A stretch of DNA of 64,000 bases, taken from positions 34,826,626 to 34,890,625 of the forward strand of contig JAJLRJ010000010.1 of NCBI GenBank assembly GCA_024195265.1, given 5' to 3'. Each line of letters begins with the position of its first letter. The first letter of the stretch is position 1. The stretch comes from Dendrophyllia cribrosa. Taxonomy: Eukaryota > Cnidaria > Anthozoa > Scleractinia > Dendrophylliidae. This document shows, piece after piece, positions 1 through 58,650 of the stretch. The position numbers and the translations under genes are program-made. Under the pieces are notes generated by a model that worked only from the letters and a program-made list of their open reading frames with translations, did no database searches and was not told the origin of the DNA.

Positions 1-121
1 TCTTTCGTTTTTGTATTTTTTGTCCCCATAAGAATTATACTTCCGTGTGAATGGTAAATTATTACCTTCCAGGGATTATTGTTAATTAGTAGGTAACCTA
101 ACAAACTAATTTAACCCACAG

Positions 122-632
122 ATTGACTGGAAAACGTTCAATCCCGTATGTGATGGTTGTAGTTCCCCCTGTGAATCATACCGTGGGAATGAGTACAGGT
201 CCTGGAGCCGTGAACAAAGTTGTTGTTAATGAGTACAAGGTGACGACAGTAGAGATCGTGGTAACGGCTGTATTAGACATCACAGAAAACGTGGTATTTT
301 ACGCATTGCCACTCTACCAAATGTCTGTTCTCAAGAGTTGTTTGAAAAGCGTGGTAGAGATGGTGGACGATAGCGACTGTGGAGAGAGAAATACCGATGC
401 AGAAAATAACGTAGAAGATAACGATCTTGGGGAGCAGCCAATATTTAAGGAAAGGAAAGACAAGAAAGATTTTAGAAAGTTCTTCAACCGCAACTGTACT
501 CCCGGCATAAGAGTGCTTGGTAGAGAAGTGAGTTTCCTCTGGACTTTGGTGTTGACATTTTTCGGACCCTTCATTGTGGTTGTAGTGAATTTTATGTTTA
601 AGCACATTCATGTGGAATCACCCTGGCATTAA
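122..632 (+). CDS. Possible 3'-terminal exon of an unrecognised gene
   Basis: An acceptor-like CACAG ends at 121 and is followed by 510 nt open to a TAA at 630-632. The frame has no ATG near its 5' end, so this would be a terminal exon of a plus-strand gene lying mostly left of the window. The predicted C-terminus has a charged stretch rich in K, E and D (about residues 90-125), then a hydrophobic segment (about residues 140-158, FLWTLVLTFFGPFIVVVV) that could be one membrane span. The first third is unusually valine-rich, and an overlapping frame from the same acceptor gives a short Cys-rich peptide that stops at a TAA near 227, so the frame is uncertain. I do not recognise the family. Confidence 0.3.
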
Positions 633-769
633 GCCAGCTACGTTATGCAATGTGTTTCAACTTTATTATGCAATACAAGGTTGTTCTAACTTTGAAGGTT
701 AGGATAAAATCCTAAAGTGTGACGGTTCAAATGAAAATTTAAGATATTAAGCAGTGCTTTCAAGTGGTA

Positions 770-1121
770 TTCAGAGACGGATCCAGGAATTTTTTGATTG
801 GGGGGATCCAAACGTCTGCACACCTCCCCCCAGTCGCGGTTGCATGTTATAATCCTGATTTAACGTCAGTTTCCTTGGTCCCTTACCGTGTGTATGAATT
901 CTACTCATAAAGGGACGAGCACGTGATTCTGCTAACGCCAGTCAAAATTTAAAATTAGTTTAGTGGCAAAATGCAACGCGCGTTTCATTGAAAAAAAAAT
1001 CAACCAGTTGAATAGTGATATGCAAGAATTTCAGTGTCAAGTAAGTAGTAAAAAAAAAAATAATAAAAAAAATAAAACAGGATTGATAGGACCCCCCTGA
1101 CCCTCCACCTGGATCCGCCAC
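770..1121. mobile_element. MITE-like insertion splitting a 105-bp repeat unit
   Basis: The ends carry inverted GGATCCAGG (left near 779, right near 1107-1116 as its complement). TGGTA occurs on both sides (765-769 and 1122-1126). Removing the insert rejoins the two halves of a copy of the dispersed ~105-bp repeat found at 4310-4830. There is no coding capacity. Confidence 0.5.
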
Positions 1122-1387
1122 TGGTAGTACTGTTTTTTACGGTGTACAAGGTGGTTCTAAATCTTGACTCCGTGGATGACACAGGACGAAATAACGACTT
1201 TAAGTGCTTTAAGTGCACCGTAAATTACTTAAATAAGCCTTTACTTGACAATGTTCTTAAACACATCTTAAAGATACTTACTTACTTTAATACATTTAAG
1301 AGTATTTATGTCTCAACTTAAAGATTTTCGATACCTTTAAGTAAAATTTAATTTTCTCTTAAAGATTAGTAAATTCATTATTTCGTC

Positions 1388-1660
1388 CTGTGTGAAATCC
1401 TGAAGTGTAACCATTCAAATGAAAGCCACTGAGCAGTAAGTATACTTCCTGTGGTACTGTTTATTATTCTGTAGCGTACAAGGTGGTTCTAACTTTAGAG
1501 TTGGTAGATGAAATCCTATAGTGTGAGGTCCATTCAAATGAAAGCCATTGAGCAGTACTTTCCTGTGGTACTGTTTGTTATGCTGAACAAGGTGATTATA
1601 ACTTTTCAGGCTGTAAATTATATAAAGCTGCCAAACAGTACTCTGTGGTCTTGGCTTGTT
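1388..1660 (+). repeat. Dispersed ~105-bp tandem repeat, about 2.5 copies
   Basis: Units carry the recurring blocks GTGACCATTCAAATGAAA, GAGCAGTACTTTCCTGTGG and TACAAGGTGGTTCTAAC. Copies of the same family occur at 656-769 (split by an insertion), 4310-4830, 13474-13740, 34140-34270 and 45840-46140. It may be a minisatellite or the tandem core of a mobile element. Confidence 0.7.
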
Positions 1661-2101
1661 GTGTTTCAAGGTGCTTTCTATTTTTCACTAGGAAACTTAA
1701 AAAATATAAAAAACATTGGCATAGTTAAAATCATCATGTGAACTAGTAGAAAAGTGCCTCTCCCAACAAATCTAATTAAAGTAGTAGTAAGCTGATCCTT
1801 CTTTTGGGTGAGGGGAATTGGATGGGGCTCCTAAAGTGGGGGAGGGCAGAGAGAATTTACAGGAAGCATGAAGTCACTCCTGTGACACTTTCTGCCAATC
1901 TCCATTCGGGTCTCCAACAAAAATGCACTGACAGTTACTTTGTAATTTATACGGGAAATGTCCCAATAAGTTTATTAAACGCTACATTAATTGACACTAG
2001 GAAAAAAGGTTTTACTTGTTTAATCAATTATTAAAGGGTGTAGGTTTAGGAAAAATGTAATGTAAAGGATTTTCCAACAAAAGTGCATGTACAGTTACCT
2101 T

Positions 2102-2313
2102 AAATTGGGTAATAGGTCCATGATAACCGTCACGTCACCAAATGAAGAAACCATAACGAGGGAAAATGTTACTTAGACCTAACGAGGGAAAACCTGTTTT
2201 AGAAAAGCTTTTCCCTCGTTAGGTGTTTCCTCGTTAGGTCTAAGAAACATTTTCCCTCGTTATGGTTTCTTGATTTGGTGACGTGACGGTTATCATGGAC
2301 CTATTACCCAATT
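2102..2313. mobile_element. Near-perfect palindromic MITE (fold-back)
   Basis: Two arms of about 100 bp are almost exact reverse complements, starting AAATTGGGTAATAGGTCC and meeting near 2207. It interrupts the second of two diverged repeat units (1917-2045 and about 2078-2410), which shows insertion after that duplication. Confidence 0.7.
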
Positions 2314-2413
2314 TTTATACGAAATGTACCAATTAGTTTATACAAAGCTTAATCAATTGACACTGATCAATAAAGGTTTTAGCTGATTAATTAAATACTT
2401 AAGGGTGTTGGTG

Positions 2414-3087
2414 AAATGAAAATGTTAGAGACTAAATGTTTTTGGCGTACCTTGGATCCACCATTTGTACTGTAAGCACTGTCCCGGCTGAAATATGTTA
2501 TTTCTGACGATTGAGCCTGCGAATTAGGCTGAAATAACTATTTTGTCGGCACGAGATACAGCAAGGCCTGGGCCTTAGGCCTGAGCATCATGGGTAATGG
2601 TGCAGTGGTGTATATGAAGGAGTATAACACGCGGATTTCATCTAGGCCTCAGAACCAACCGTTCGCCCTTGGTTTTTACCAAAATTATTTGTAATTAGTG
2701 TATAACTTTGTCTTGTTTGAACTGTGAAGCCTCGTAGGAAGGGCTGCTAACTGCTTTGAGCTTGGGTCACGGTTCCTACTCAGATTTCCTGCCATGTTTT
2801 TCCCCACAAGGTTTTTTTTTGGACAGGTTTTTTTCTGGCCTCCATTTTTTTTCATTTTACCGCAGTTGCGTCTATTGTAAGCGGTTACCCAGCTCTGTTA
2901 ACAGAGGTTTGAAGCAATAATTGCTGGAGCTCAGTTGTCTGTCGCGTATACCTTTAATGCACAAGGTAGTGATTATATATCAGGATTGTATACGACCCAT
3001 AACATATAATGTCGTCTATGTATTTACGTACTGCTTGTTTGTATGACAATGTATGCCTCGGGTTCGTTCTATTCAGTTTAAAGACTA
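2414..3087. other. Intergenic, nothing recognised
   Basis: No supported reading frame, RNA gene or clear repeat was seen. A GGCCT-rich block lies near 2564-2582. Confidence 0.4.
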
Positions 3088-3091
3088 TTAA

Positions 3092-3536
3092 AGGGTCTAT
3101 GTCGCAAGGTGAGTCTGCGCAATGAGTTCCTGTCATGTGACGTCACCTAACGTCACATATGTCAAATTTCCATTGTTCCCTCCCGGATCGCGGCAAGTTT
3201 TATCGCGCTTGCACTCGTGTCGAACCACGCGAGGTAAACAAACACACGATCGATTTCGCTTTTAAATTCCTCCCCAACTTCCACCACTACTGGAAGACAT
3301 CGAATTTTTCAAAGGTACGACTAACAAATAGCAGAAATAATTTACCAAAAATCTAGCCAAGTAAATACTCTAACTAATTTGTAAACTTGAGATCTATCCT
3401 TCCACGCAATACGACGGGATGGAACAGATTGCAGCGAATTCGACAGTAATGGCCGCCAACTTGATAAAAAGCCACCGGACGTTTTTCAAGTTGTTAGTAC
3501 CCAGTACTCACCCGCCATCCTCGCGACATAGCCCCT
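3092..3536. mobile_element. TTAA-flanked MITE (Kolobok/piggyBac type)
   Basis: TTAA stands at 3088-3091 and 3537-3540. The ends are inverted: AGGGTCTATGTCGCAAGG on the left, and the complement of AGGGGCTATGTCGCGAGG on the right. TTAA duplication with AGGG termini fits the Kolobok group, though piggyBac-like is possible. A lone end of the same family is at about 32493-32511. Confidence 0.65.
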
Positions 3537-3540
3537 TTAA

Positions 3541-4309
3541 TACTAGCAGTAATCGAAGATTATGGAGACGCGTTCGAAGGAACTTCCGGCGGAAATGAGC
3601 CCCTGAAAAAAACCAATAGGGGCGGCCATTTGGAATACCGGACACCAAAAAATCTCAAATTTTACTGCACATAAAGCACAGGACAACCAACACGAAATTA
3701 GGATCGCGTTCTTCGAACGCGATTATCAGAAGCTTATCACGTATCTGGAAAAACCCGCTAATCCGACCACCCCGTTAGTACAACCAACTTTTTACAACTC
3801 ATTAGTGGTCGTATTAAAGGGGGTTTCAACGATGTATATGAATGTATGTACCACATGTTCCAACAAATTTGAAAGACTACAAGAGCACTATTAATTATGA
3901 ATTTTTATATTTTATTTGACATTTACACTTCGGAATTCTAAAACAGTTTTTGGGTACATTAAATAACAATTTTATACTGACTATGACCGTGCAATTGAAT
4001 AAATAAGTAAAAAATGTGCTTCAAAGTCTCATTTGGTGTGATATAAAATACTTCACTTTGTGTGCCATGCACCAAATTAATTTATTATTTATAACAGCTA
4101 TTTGCATGTGATAGAATTAAATACAAAAAGGTACTTAAAATCCACGATAATCTTGGGTTATTCTACAACAACTGTAGTCTTCTAAGCAGCCGTTATTTTT
4201 ATGGGAAGGAGCGTTGCGTGACGACGCAAATAACGGCTACGTATACGTATAAGGAGACTAAAACAACTGTCACGCTCTTGGAGTCAGACATCGATCGAGT
4301 CATGTGAGT
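3541..4309. other. Intergenic, nothing recognised
   Basis: AT-rich sequence with many stop codons in all frames. No RNA gene or repeat was recognised. Confidence 0.4.
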
Positions 4310-4830
4310 GAAGTTCTAAGTTTTATTGCTGTGAATGAAATCTTAAAGTGTGACTATTCAAATGAAAGCTATCGAGCAGTACTTACCTGTAGTGCTGTTT
4401 ATTATGCTGTACAAGGTGGTTCTAATGTTTGAGTCTGTCGATGAAATCCTAAAGTGTGACCATTCAAATGAAAGCTATTGAGCAGTACTTTCCTGTGGTG
4501 CTGTTTATTATGCTGTACAAGGTGGGTCTTACTTTTGAGTCTGTGGATGAAATCCAAAAGTGTGATCATTCAAATGAAACCTACTAAGCAGTACTTTCCT
4601 GTGGTACTGTTTATTATGCTGTACAAGGTGGTTCTAACTTTCGAGTCTGTGGATGAAATCCTAAAGTGTGACCATTCAAATGAAACCTATTGAGCAGTAC
4701 TTTCCTGCGGTACTGTTTATTATGCTGTACAAGGTGGTTCTAACTTTTGAGTTTGTTGATAAAATCTAAAACAGTTCAAATGAGAGTTGTTGAGCAGTAT
4801 TCCCTTATGGTGCTGTTAGTTTTTCAATAT
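4310..4830 (+). repeat. Dispersed ~105-bp tandem repeat, about five copies
   Basis: This is the longest array of the family in the window. Adjacent units are nearly identical (GTGACCATTCAAATGAAA, then GAGCAGTACTTTCC, then TTATTATGCTGTACAAGG, then GAGTCTGTGGATGAAATCC), which suggests recent unit amplification. Short open frames through it reflect the period rather than a gene. Confidence 0.8.
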
Positions 4831-5029
4831 TTTAGAAAATGGAATTTGAATTTTTTTTTTATTTAGGTTATTAACTTGGCCGCTAGGGGGTCAAAATGTT
4901 AAATACAACTGATGTTAGCAGAAGTGTGGACCAATTATTCCTTCATAGAAGCTGAAGCATAAATAACCAACTTTACCTCGGCAGTCACACCTGAGTACAA
5001 GTTAATTAGCAGTTGTTCATCGAGGACGA

Positions 5030-5100
5030 GCCGAATATGAGCTGATATATAACCAACGAGGCGCCGCGCCGAGTTGGTTATATATCAGCTCATATTCGGC
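5030..5100. repeat. Short palindrome (hairpin)
   Basis: Arms GCCGAATATGAGCTGATATA and its complement enclose a GC-rich loop near 5060-5073. It is probably a MITE remnant. Confidence 0.6.
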
Positions 5101-5407
5101 GAGGCCGAGATGAATAACTGTTTCAGTAAATTTTCAAACACTTAAATAACCGGAAAGGTGTTGGCCGGCGTCGCATTTTCAACCATTTGTTGAATTTCTA
5201 GGGGCGAAAGCTCCCCGAATCTTGCCATTTTTTTTTTCGCGACGAGGAAAACATTTTTTTTTCGCGTAATTCGTCATCATTTTTCCATATTTGGGCAAAT
5301 TAACCAATAACGACTCAGATCGGTAGCGGTGGGACCAAACAGAAATCTAGAAAATCATCATCGAGAGGTAAAAATTTACTAATAAGCATTATTAAAAACA
5401 AATGAGT

Positions 5408-5506
5408 GCGAGTGTTCAACCGGTTTCCAAACGAAATCACGAGGCTGTCGGCCGAGTGATTTTCTTGTTTAGTGGGTGTTTGGAAACCCGATGAAACACT
5501 AGCAAT
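5408..5506. repeat. Member of a fold-back family (GTTTGGAAACC type)
   Basis: Imperfect inverted arms GGTTTCCAAAC and GTTTGGAAACC, ending in GATGAAACACT. Relatives lie at 7519-7640 and 51179-51290, with a weaker one near 34680-34765. Confidence 0.5.
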
Positions 5507-5576
5507 TGTTTTTGAAACATTGCTTAAAATAATAAGATTGGAAGTCAGCTTATTAAAGTGCCTTTGTTTCCTTGGC

Positions 5577-5672
5577 TAAAGAAATAACACGATGGCAGAG
5601 ACCAGGCTTGAACCATTGGGCCTTCAGATCAAGATATAACTAAATAAACACTAGATCACGGCGCCCCCACAC
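5577..5672 (-). mobile_element. tRNA-derived SINE remnant
   Basis: Read on the minus strand it opens GGGGGCGCCGTGATCTAGTG, has a B-box-like GGTTCAAGCCTGG, and continues into TGCCATCGTGTTATTTC. This matches the head and start of the body of the better copy at 10005-10214. Confidence 0.5.
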
Positions 5673-6464
5673 AAAGGTATCACACATACGGCTTGTAAAA
5701 CGTTTCACTTCTTGAAGATAGGTGATGCTTTAAATGAAACATTTGCACTGCTAAATGTGTGAAGCTCAAAAATAATCAGCTGAAAGAAAAGAAACAAAAA
5801 AATTGATCAACATTATTGCTGCAGCTGTGTTCTGGACCTTACCGTTAAAAAGAAAAAGAAAACGTTCGCTGTTAATGACATACATTTTCGTTCATAGCTG
5901 CTTTGGATCGGTTCAACATATACTTAAACACAGGAATGACGTTATAACATTTGAAAGGTTTGTTTTGAAAAATGAAAAAAAAAAAAATAGAAAATTGTCA
6001 CTGTGTCAATATAAGGCTTGTTTTCAGAGGGTTGTCCAATACACAGAACAGATACGATTTGAAAAAGCAGCCAAGAAGAATTCATGTCATGTTTCGCTTT
6101 CTGGCGGTTTAGTTTGCGTTGCATGCTTCGTCTTGCGTCTTTTATCTTGGTTCACCTTTAACGAAAGACGTGAAGTTCACGAATGGTCAACGGATCCGAT
6201 TTATACCAATGGTACCAATCAATAAAATGGCTCACAACCCACAACGAGAGGCATTTACGGATGGTTAACGGATCGACTACTGTTATTACCATTGGTACCA
6301 ATACGGTAAGGCTGTTTTGACAAATCGTTCATGTATATTGCCGGGACATGGGTGAACACATAAGCACCAGCATATGGGGAGGATTTTAATAAGAGGATTT
6401 GAAAGAATGTATCAGAAATGAAGTAGCCACAAGAAGACATAGCCGTTGTATCTAAAGATGGCCG
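5673..6464. other. Downstream of the last located galactosidase exon
   Basis: The final short coding exon of the beta-galactosidase-like gene is expected here or further left, but I could not find an acceptor followed by a convincing C-terminus. A long open frame at 5803-6225 has no ATG and a low-complexity lysine run; I do not accept it as a gene. Confidence 0.35.
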
Positions 6465-6506
6465 TTACGAAGAGATGGCTGTTAGCAAAAGTTTGATTAT
6501 ACTCAC

Positions 6507-53270
<46,764 letters not shown>

Positions 53271-53297
53271 TCTTGTCAACACTGTCGAATGTTCCAC

Positions 53298-54368
53298 GAT
53301 TAAAATGACTATGTTTTGTGAACATAAAATTATCTCGCAAGTGAATTGAAGAAACCTTTGACTCTAAATTCTTTAAAGTACGGGTTGAAAACCGTGAATT
53401 AACCACTAGCTTGCGGAACCTGCCCAAAAATATAATTGTTGCGGAGAAAAATTGCAGGCGGCATATGTTTGTCAGTGGGAATCTGGGCCGATAAACAGTA
53501 CCACAGGTCACCCAGGTCTTCTGGCCCGTGCTGGGTATTGTTTTCGATGGAAATGAGGGACTGGGATTTCTTCCTATCAAGTTCAGCTCTGCTTCAGAAA
53601 ACTGAGTTTTGCTGTTTATTTAAGTAGTTTGATTTTGCTAATGGTGCAACTGTTTTTTAATTTGTGAAAGGTCGGTTCTTTATGCTAAGAAAGCCTCGTT
53701 GTACTGTCCGCTGTACTGTGTAGAGGTTGTGAAAGAGAGTAGCTAAATGAACTGAATGAACCCAGTTGACAGAGCTATTTCCTTTCTCTAAATCGAAAAC
53801 TCGGTAACCGAGTCCGACTACCGGGATGAGTGGTTTTCAAATACGCATGCGTTTGCGAATTAAGTCAATTAACACGCATACGTTGAAGCCGGGAGAGAAA
53901 GGATTTTTTTTTACAGTTTTTTGGATTAAAAATGATTTCTTGAAGGAGAATCATACACGAGTTTTCAGAATTAAAAGGAAGAGAAACATGAATTAATATT
54001 TTCGTATACGCTTTGGCTTGGTCATCAATTCCAACACATATACAATTTCACTGTGATCCCCGCACACAGGATCTAAAATTTCCTATGTGAAAACAATTGT
54101 TTTCTCGGCGGGCCATTTTTCCTTCGCTCTCCTTTATCTTACTAGTACCTCGAACACTTGCCACTTGTTTGCAGTCAACATGTATATGCAGTATCCTGAG
54201 TGTATATATCGGCACAACCCTGGGGAATGCTCTTGTGTCCGCTTCATACAGTATACCCGCTGGATATAGAAAAACCTTTGAATGCAGAGGTCCACACGAC
54301 GCAGAAATTAAACGTGCTGGTAGTTGCCGGATCTTCCTTGTGAAAGATCTCGTGCCAGGCGTCACTTG
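53298..54368. other. 5' flank of the GLB1L-like gene
   Basis: Presumed promoter and 5' UTR. No clear TATA box. Minus-strand frames upstream of the ATG lack splice or family support. Confidence 0.4.
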
Positions 54369-54414
54369 AAACTGAATGCAAGGCTGGCACTACGGCAAAG
54401 GGCAGATTTATTAA

Positions 54415-54460
54415 TGGCCAATATTTCGACTAATAGCCGTATTAGTCTTCCTCAGGGCCA
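54415..54460 (-). ncRNA. Hammerhead-ribozyme-like core (minus)
   Basis: Minus strand: TGGCC, CTGAGGA, stem GACTAATA with TATTAGTC, GAAA, TATT, GGCCA. Stem I TGGCC/GGCCA pairs perfectly and stem III is two base pairs, as in minimal Penelope hammerheads. Confidence 0.55.
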
Positions 54461-54483
54461 GGGCTGTACTCCCTGTACAGCCC

Positions 54484-54526
54484 TGGCCCTGAGGAAGACT
54501 AATACTTTTAGTCGAAATATTGGCCA
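54484..54526 (+). ncRNA. Hammerhead-ribozyme-like core (plus)
   Basis: TGGCC, CTGAGGA, stem GACTA with TAGTC, GAAA, TATT, GGCCA in the order CUGANGA-stem II-GAAA-stem III-UH-stem I. Confidence 0.55.
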
Positions 54527-54889
54527 TTAATAAATCTGCCCTTTGCCGTAGTGCCAGCCTTGCATTCAGTTTTGTATTTTCGCTGGATATAGTTATTATT
54601 TATAGTAAATATGTGGGGGGAGGGGAGATGGGGGGTGGGGAGGCAGAAACTCCCATTTCTCGTACCCTGTTCTCCCGCTTCCCGTACCTTTTTCTCCTGA
54701 CTTCCTCCCTTTTACGCGTTGCTCCCACCCCTCATTTAGCATTTCTCTCCCGCTTCCCGCCCTTTCCTCTCCCACCTCCCGTACTCCTCCCGCCACCTAT
54801 TCTCCCAGGCTCCCGCCCCTCTGTCCCCCCACAAACATCCCGTAAAGTTCCGAAAGTATCGACCCTCGTTACTTACGGACTTAGCATCC

Positions 54890-55720
54890 TTTTACTAGTC
54901 GCTACTTTGAGAGAGTCGTTACTTTCGGAGGGTCGTTGTCTTCAGGTGTCAAAAAGGTGTGGATTGAAAACATTAAGGGAAATAGTCAAAACTATTGTAC
55001 TCGGACAGGACCCACCATTTTACAAAAAGACTGGTGGTCTCTTTATGTTAGTACCTCCTCTCCCCCACCTAAAAAGATGGTGTCTTGTTGATATAACCCC
55101 CATTCTATCAGGAGTAGAAATTGATAGAATGATTCAAATCTTCCTGTGCTGTTTTACTTGCAATGCAAACTTCGTACACACAGAATATTAAAGTCTCGTC
55201 TCCAAATTTTGAGCCAAAACATTTTGTCCATTACACTCATCAGATAAGTGGTATCTTGCGTAACCCCCCTACCCCTGCACAAGGTGGGTCCTCGTCAAGT
55301 ATACTTGTTATGACCACTTCCCTAATATAATTTTTATTAAAAAAGTAGTTTCTCTAAACAGATAAGCCTGTCCTTTGCAGTCTCAACTACTTTGTCTATT
55401 ATTTACGTTATAAAAGACAATTGTACAGCGTTTTTTGGCGAACGCTCGTAGATTTTACTAGTCGCTAATTTCAGGGAGTCATTGTACGGGGTTCTTTGGA
55501 GAACGCTCTTGGATTTCACTAGTCGCTACTTTCAGGGAGTCGTTACTTTCGGAGGGTCGTTCTTCAGGTGTCAAAAAAGTGTATGGATTAAAAACATTAG
55601 TAGAATTTTTATTTAAAAAGGTAATTATTAGCGGGGATCTCTAAACAGATAAGCCTGTCCTTTTCAATCTTAACAACTCTGTCTATTATTTACGTTATAA
55701 AAGACAATTGTAAAGGGTTC
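54890..55720 (+). repeat. Diverged local duplications
   Basis: TCGTTACTTTCGGAGGGTCG recurs at about 54916 and 55541; CTCTAAACAGATAAGCCTGT recurs at about 55351 and 55640, with shared GTCTATTATTTACG. The C-rich stretch 54640-54840 before it is low complexity, not a gene. Confidence 0.65.
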
Positions 55721-56007
55721 TTTTGTGAATGCTCTTAGATTGTATTGTAAGCCGAATGTGTAAATTGTTGGGAGAGTTCCTGTGACCTTTCTGCAGGTTT
55801 TCGCTTTTGTTACTTACAGAGATTCAATTTACCTTTGAGGTCGTTACTATCGCGGGATCGTTACTTTTGGGGAGTCGCCGCTACGTTCGGGAATTACTAA
55901 CAACCGTTAAATCGTATCGCTACGGAGAATGACTACAGTTCGCGGGGTCGTTATTTTCGAATGCTAAAATGAAAATGATAAATTTCGACGCTGTTCATAT
56001 AATTGTT

Positions 56008-56046
56008 ATACCGACGTTTCGGCAATGCTACCTTCTTCAGGGCACA
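56008..56046 (-). ncRNA. Hammerhead-ribozyme-like core (Penelope type)
   Basis: Minus strand: GTGCC, CTGAAGA, stem GGTA-GCAT-TGCC, GAAAC, GTC, GGTAT. Stem I GTGCC/GGTAT pairs over five positions; stem III is C-G, where the cores at 54415 and 54484 have U-A. Confidence 0.55.
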
Positions 56047-56049
56047 AAA

Positions 56050-57410
56050 CTATATATCGAAAATTTACGAAGAAGCCAACGAAAATTTGGGAATTTGCCT
56101 ACGGTTTTCAGTATATGAAGAGTGTGCGCCTTCGCCGATACGGAGTTGGTAGCGTCAACTCGATCAATCCAGGCATACATTGTCTGTAGTTAGCTTTTTC
56201 TATTTGTCAGTTCGTGTTAGCAGCATGTAAATTAACCTGCATGGTGCGAAACCAACGATCAAATTTTACTGCAACACAATATTTATAATTTAATTTTAAA
56301 ACGTTCTTTTTTTTTAAATAACAATAAATCCAACTTTGAGGAAACAAAAGCTTTTGTGATTTGAACTTCTTAATTATTATATAGATGGAGCCAAAAAGAA
56401 ATCGTTTTGATCTATCACAATAGAATCAAGAAAAAACTTAAATTACTAAATTGGCACTTACCAAGTTATTACTTTTCATCACCAAGCAACCATTAATTTT
56501 TTTGCAAGTATGTTTGCCTGGCTATGAAATTTCACACGATCAAGCCGGCATCTTTATTGTGCGGCGAGTTGATTAACAACAGCACAAAGTTTCCATTTTC
56601 TTTTAGTACTAGAACTAAAATTTAACTGAGCCGTTTGATTAATTGGACAAGATCTGTAACACGTAACAGAGCTGTACTTTCATGCGGAAATTCACTCAGT
56701 GAACATTTCAGCATTGACTCTTGATGAAAGGTTGGTATTCATTTCTGCATAGTTTATAGAACAAACTGGTTATGAAGCTCAACAGATTTCAAAAAGAGTG
56801 TACAAAGCTGCTTTGTTTTATGTTGAACGAACCGTGACCCTGCACATTGTTTTGTTTAAAGTGTGAGCCCAAATGTTTCTACTGGTCAGTTGCTCATATG
56901 CATTTCAATACCTTTTGTGTTTTGTGCAGGGTCAAGGCAAACGAACAAAAGAAATGGAGAACAAAAACATATAACAAAGGACTGACTAAGTTTCATAACC
57001 AGTTTATTCTATTAACTATGATTTCTGCATTTAAAATTTTGTGCTTATTTGCATAGAAATTGAATCCTTAAAACAACGTGTCCCCTCACAGTTGACACAA
57101 GACACAAAGACAAGACATACTCAAGTTACTCAAAGAACGAACGAATAGAGGATTGAAGCATACTTTGTCGACATATTTTCATCAATAGAATTATATCTAG
57201 CAAACCACTCAAACTTATGGCTCGTCCCTTGGTGTAGACCCCACCGGCGAAGTAAGTTCTTTTTCCCTACTGGAAGTTATTTTTTCAGCCCTAACACAGC
57301 AAGCTGGATGGCACTATGACTATAACTTTGCCCTCCCCTTTCTCTTCGCTTTTGGAAACTACGAGCGCTAAATACTTCCCAAGCCAAATTTTAAGTTCAA
57401 ATTCCAAAGG
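56050..57410. other. Intergenic, nothing recognised
   Basis: No supported frame; a CCCTACTGG-type word near 57266 is not informative. Confidence 0.4.
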
Positions 57411-57412
57411 TA

Positions 57413-58650
57413 AGACCCGTTATTTTAAACGTAAACTTCAGCTTGAGCTTCCTGCCATTACTTGATTCAAAGGCCCAAAACGATTGGATGACGTCACATG
57501 AAAGCTATTGAACTGGGCCGGGTTGTTCAAAGCGCGATTAAGCTAATCCAGGGTACTTAATCAACGGAGATCATACTTAATCAATGGAGATTTTTCCATA
57601 GTATTTTCGCCCTTTAGTTTCGAATTTGAATTGTCTTCGCGTGTAGCTTGAAATAAGTTTTTGTAAACACTTCTAACAATAGAAATTAAATCCTCGGTTA
57701 AGTTTTAATCCTGGGTTAGCGTTAACCAACTTTCGAAAAACCGGGCGCTGGGTTACAACAGGTGTTTTAGACAGTTAAGACAGGTTAGTGAAAAAATATT
57801 TTTCAGACTACTTACGTTTATGTGTTTTTCAAAGGGAAGACCAGTTATTTTAAACGTAAACTTCAGCTTCAGCTTCCCGCCATTACTTGATTCAAAGGAT
57901 CAAAACGATTAGATGACGTCATATGACGTCATATGAAAGCTATTAGGGAGCTTAAGCAACAACGACGGCAACGCCAAGGAAAACGTCACTTGAAAAAAGG
58001 ATTTGCGCGTTTTAAAACTACCTTGCAGTTGTTCCAATTTGTTTAGTTTGTCTAATGTGACCGGATTGTCCAGGAGCTGAATATGAAAGGGGTGGCCTTC
58101 CAGTTCATATGAAAAAGGAAAATTGACCGTCGCGTGTTCGCGTTCTCCACAAAACCTATAATTTGATCATTTGACGTTGTTGTTTTGCAGGGAACGGCAA
58201 AGAAATGTACCAAAATGTAAAACGCACGTGCAGAGGCATTGTTTTCGCTCATTAAACCTATTGTTTTGTGCCGTTCTCGCTGCCGTCGCCGTCGTGGTTG
58301 CTTAAGCTCCCTATTGACCAGGGCCCGGTTGTTCGAAAGCCGGTTAACGCTAACCCAGGATTAAAACTTAACCGAGCTATGAATTTCTCTTGTTAGAAGT
58401 ATTTTCAAAAGCTAATTATAAGTTACATGGAAAGACAAGTCAGAGACGAAACTAAAAGGCTAAAATACTTTGGAAAAATCTCCATCGATTAATTATTTAA
58501 CTGGAATTAAAATTTATGCTAACCCTGGGTTAGCTTAACCGCGCTTTGAACAACCCGGCCCAAGGTTACAACAGGTTTTTTAGATAGAAAATAGAGGTTT
58601 ATGAAAAAATATTTTGCAGGCTACTTACGTTTATGTGTTTTTATTAATTT
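57413..58650 (+). repeat. Diverged tandem duplication upstream of the sulfotransferase
   Basis: TTATTTTAAACGTAAACTTC, CATTACTTGATTCAAAGG and GGTTACAACAGG...CTACTTACGTTTATGTG occur in two successive units (about 57413-57830 and 57836-58650). Each unit holds a GGCCGGGTTGTTC MITE, in opposite orientation (57530-57752 and 58322-58562). Confidence 0.7.
57945..58314. mobile_element. 370-bp TIR MITE (AGGGAGCTTAAGCAA)
   Basis: TAGGGAGCTTAAGCAACAAC and GTTGCTTAAGCTCCCTA are inverted ends; TA at the border suggests a Tc1/mariner-like duplication. It lies only in the second unit of the duplication. A partner copy is at 63602. Confidence 0.75.

Larger units (their letters stand above)
54369..54572. repeat. 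204-bp palindrome with two opposed hammerhead-like cores
   Basis: Arms begin AAACTGAATGCAAGGCTGGC and are near-perfect complements. It resembles two Penelope-like terminal segments tail to tail. Confidence 0.75.

Noticed and set aside
273..611. Two minus-strand frames opposite the possible 5' exon
   Set aside because: Shadow frames without start context or known domains.
4130..4195. Candidate last exon of the GLB1L-like gene (minus, IIVDFKYLFVF)
   Set aside because: An acceptor-like CAAG precedes it, but the peptide does not match the family's C-terminus well enough.
5142..5228. 28-codon minus-strand frame beginning MARFGELSPLEIQQM
   Set aside because: Resembles the start of a transposon-derived gene type common in corals, but it is too short and lacks continuation or a splice donor.
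5803..6225. 140-aa frame
   Set aside because: No ATG start, a poly-A-derived lysine run, and no family resemblance.
54520..55191. 223-aa plus-strand frame
   Set aside because: Passes through a palindrome and C-rich low-complexity DNA; no domain or splice support.
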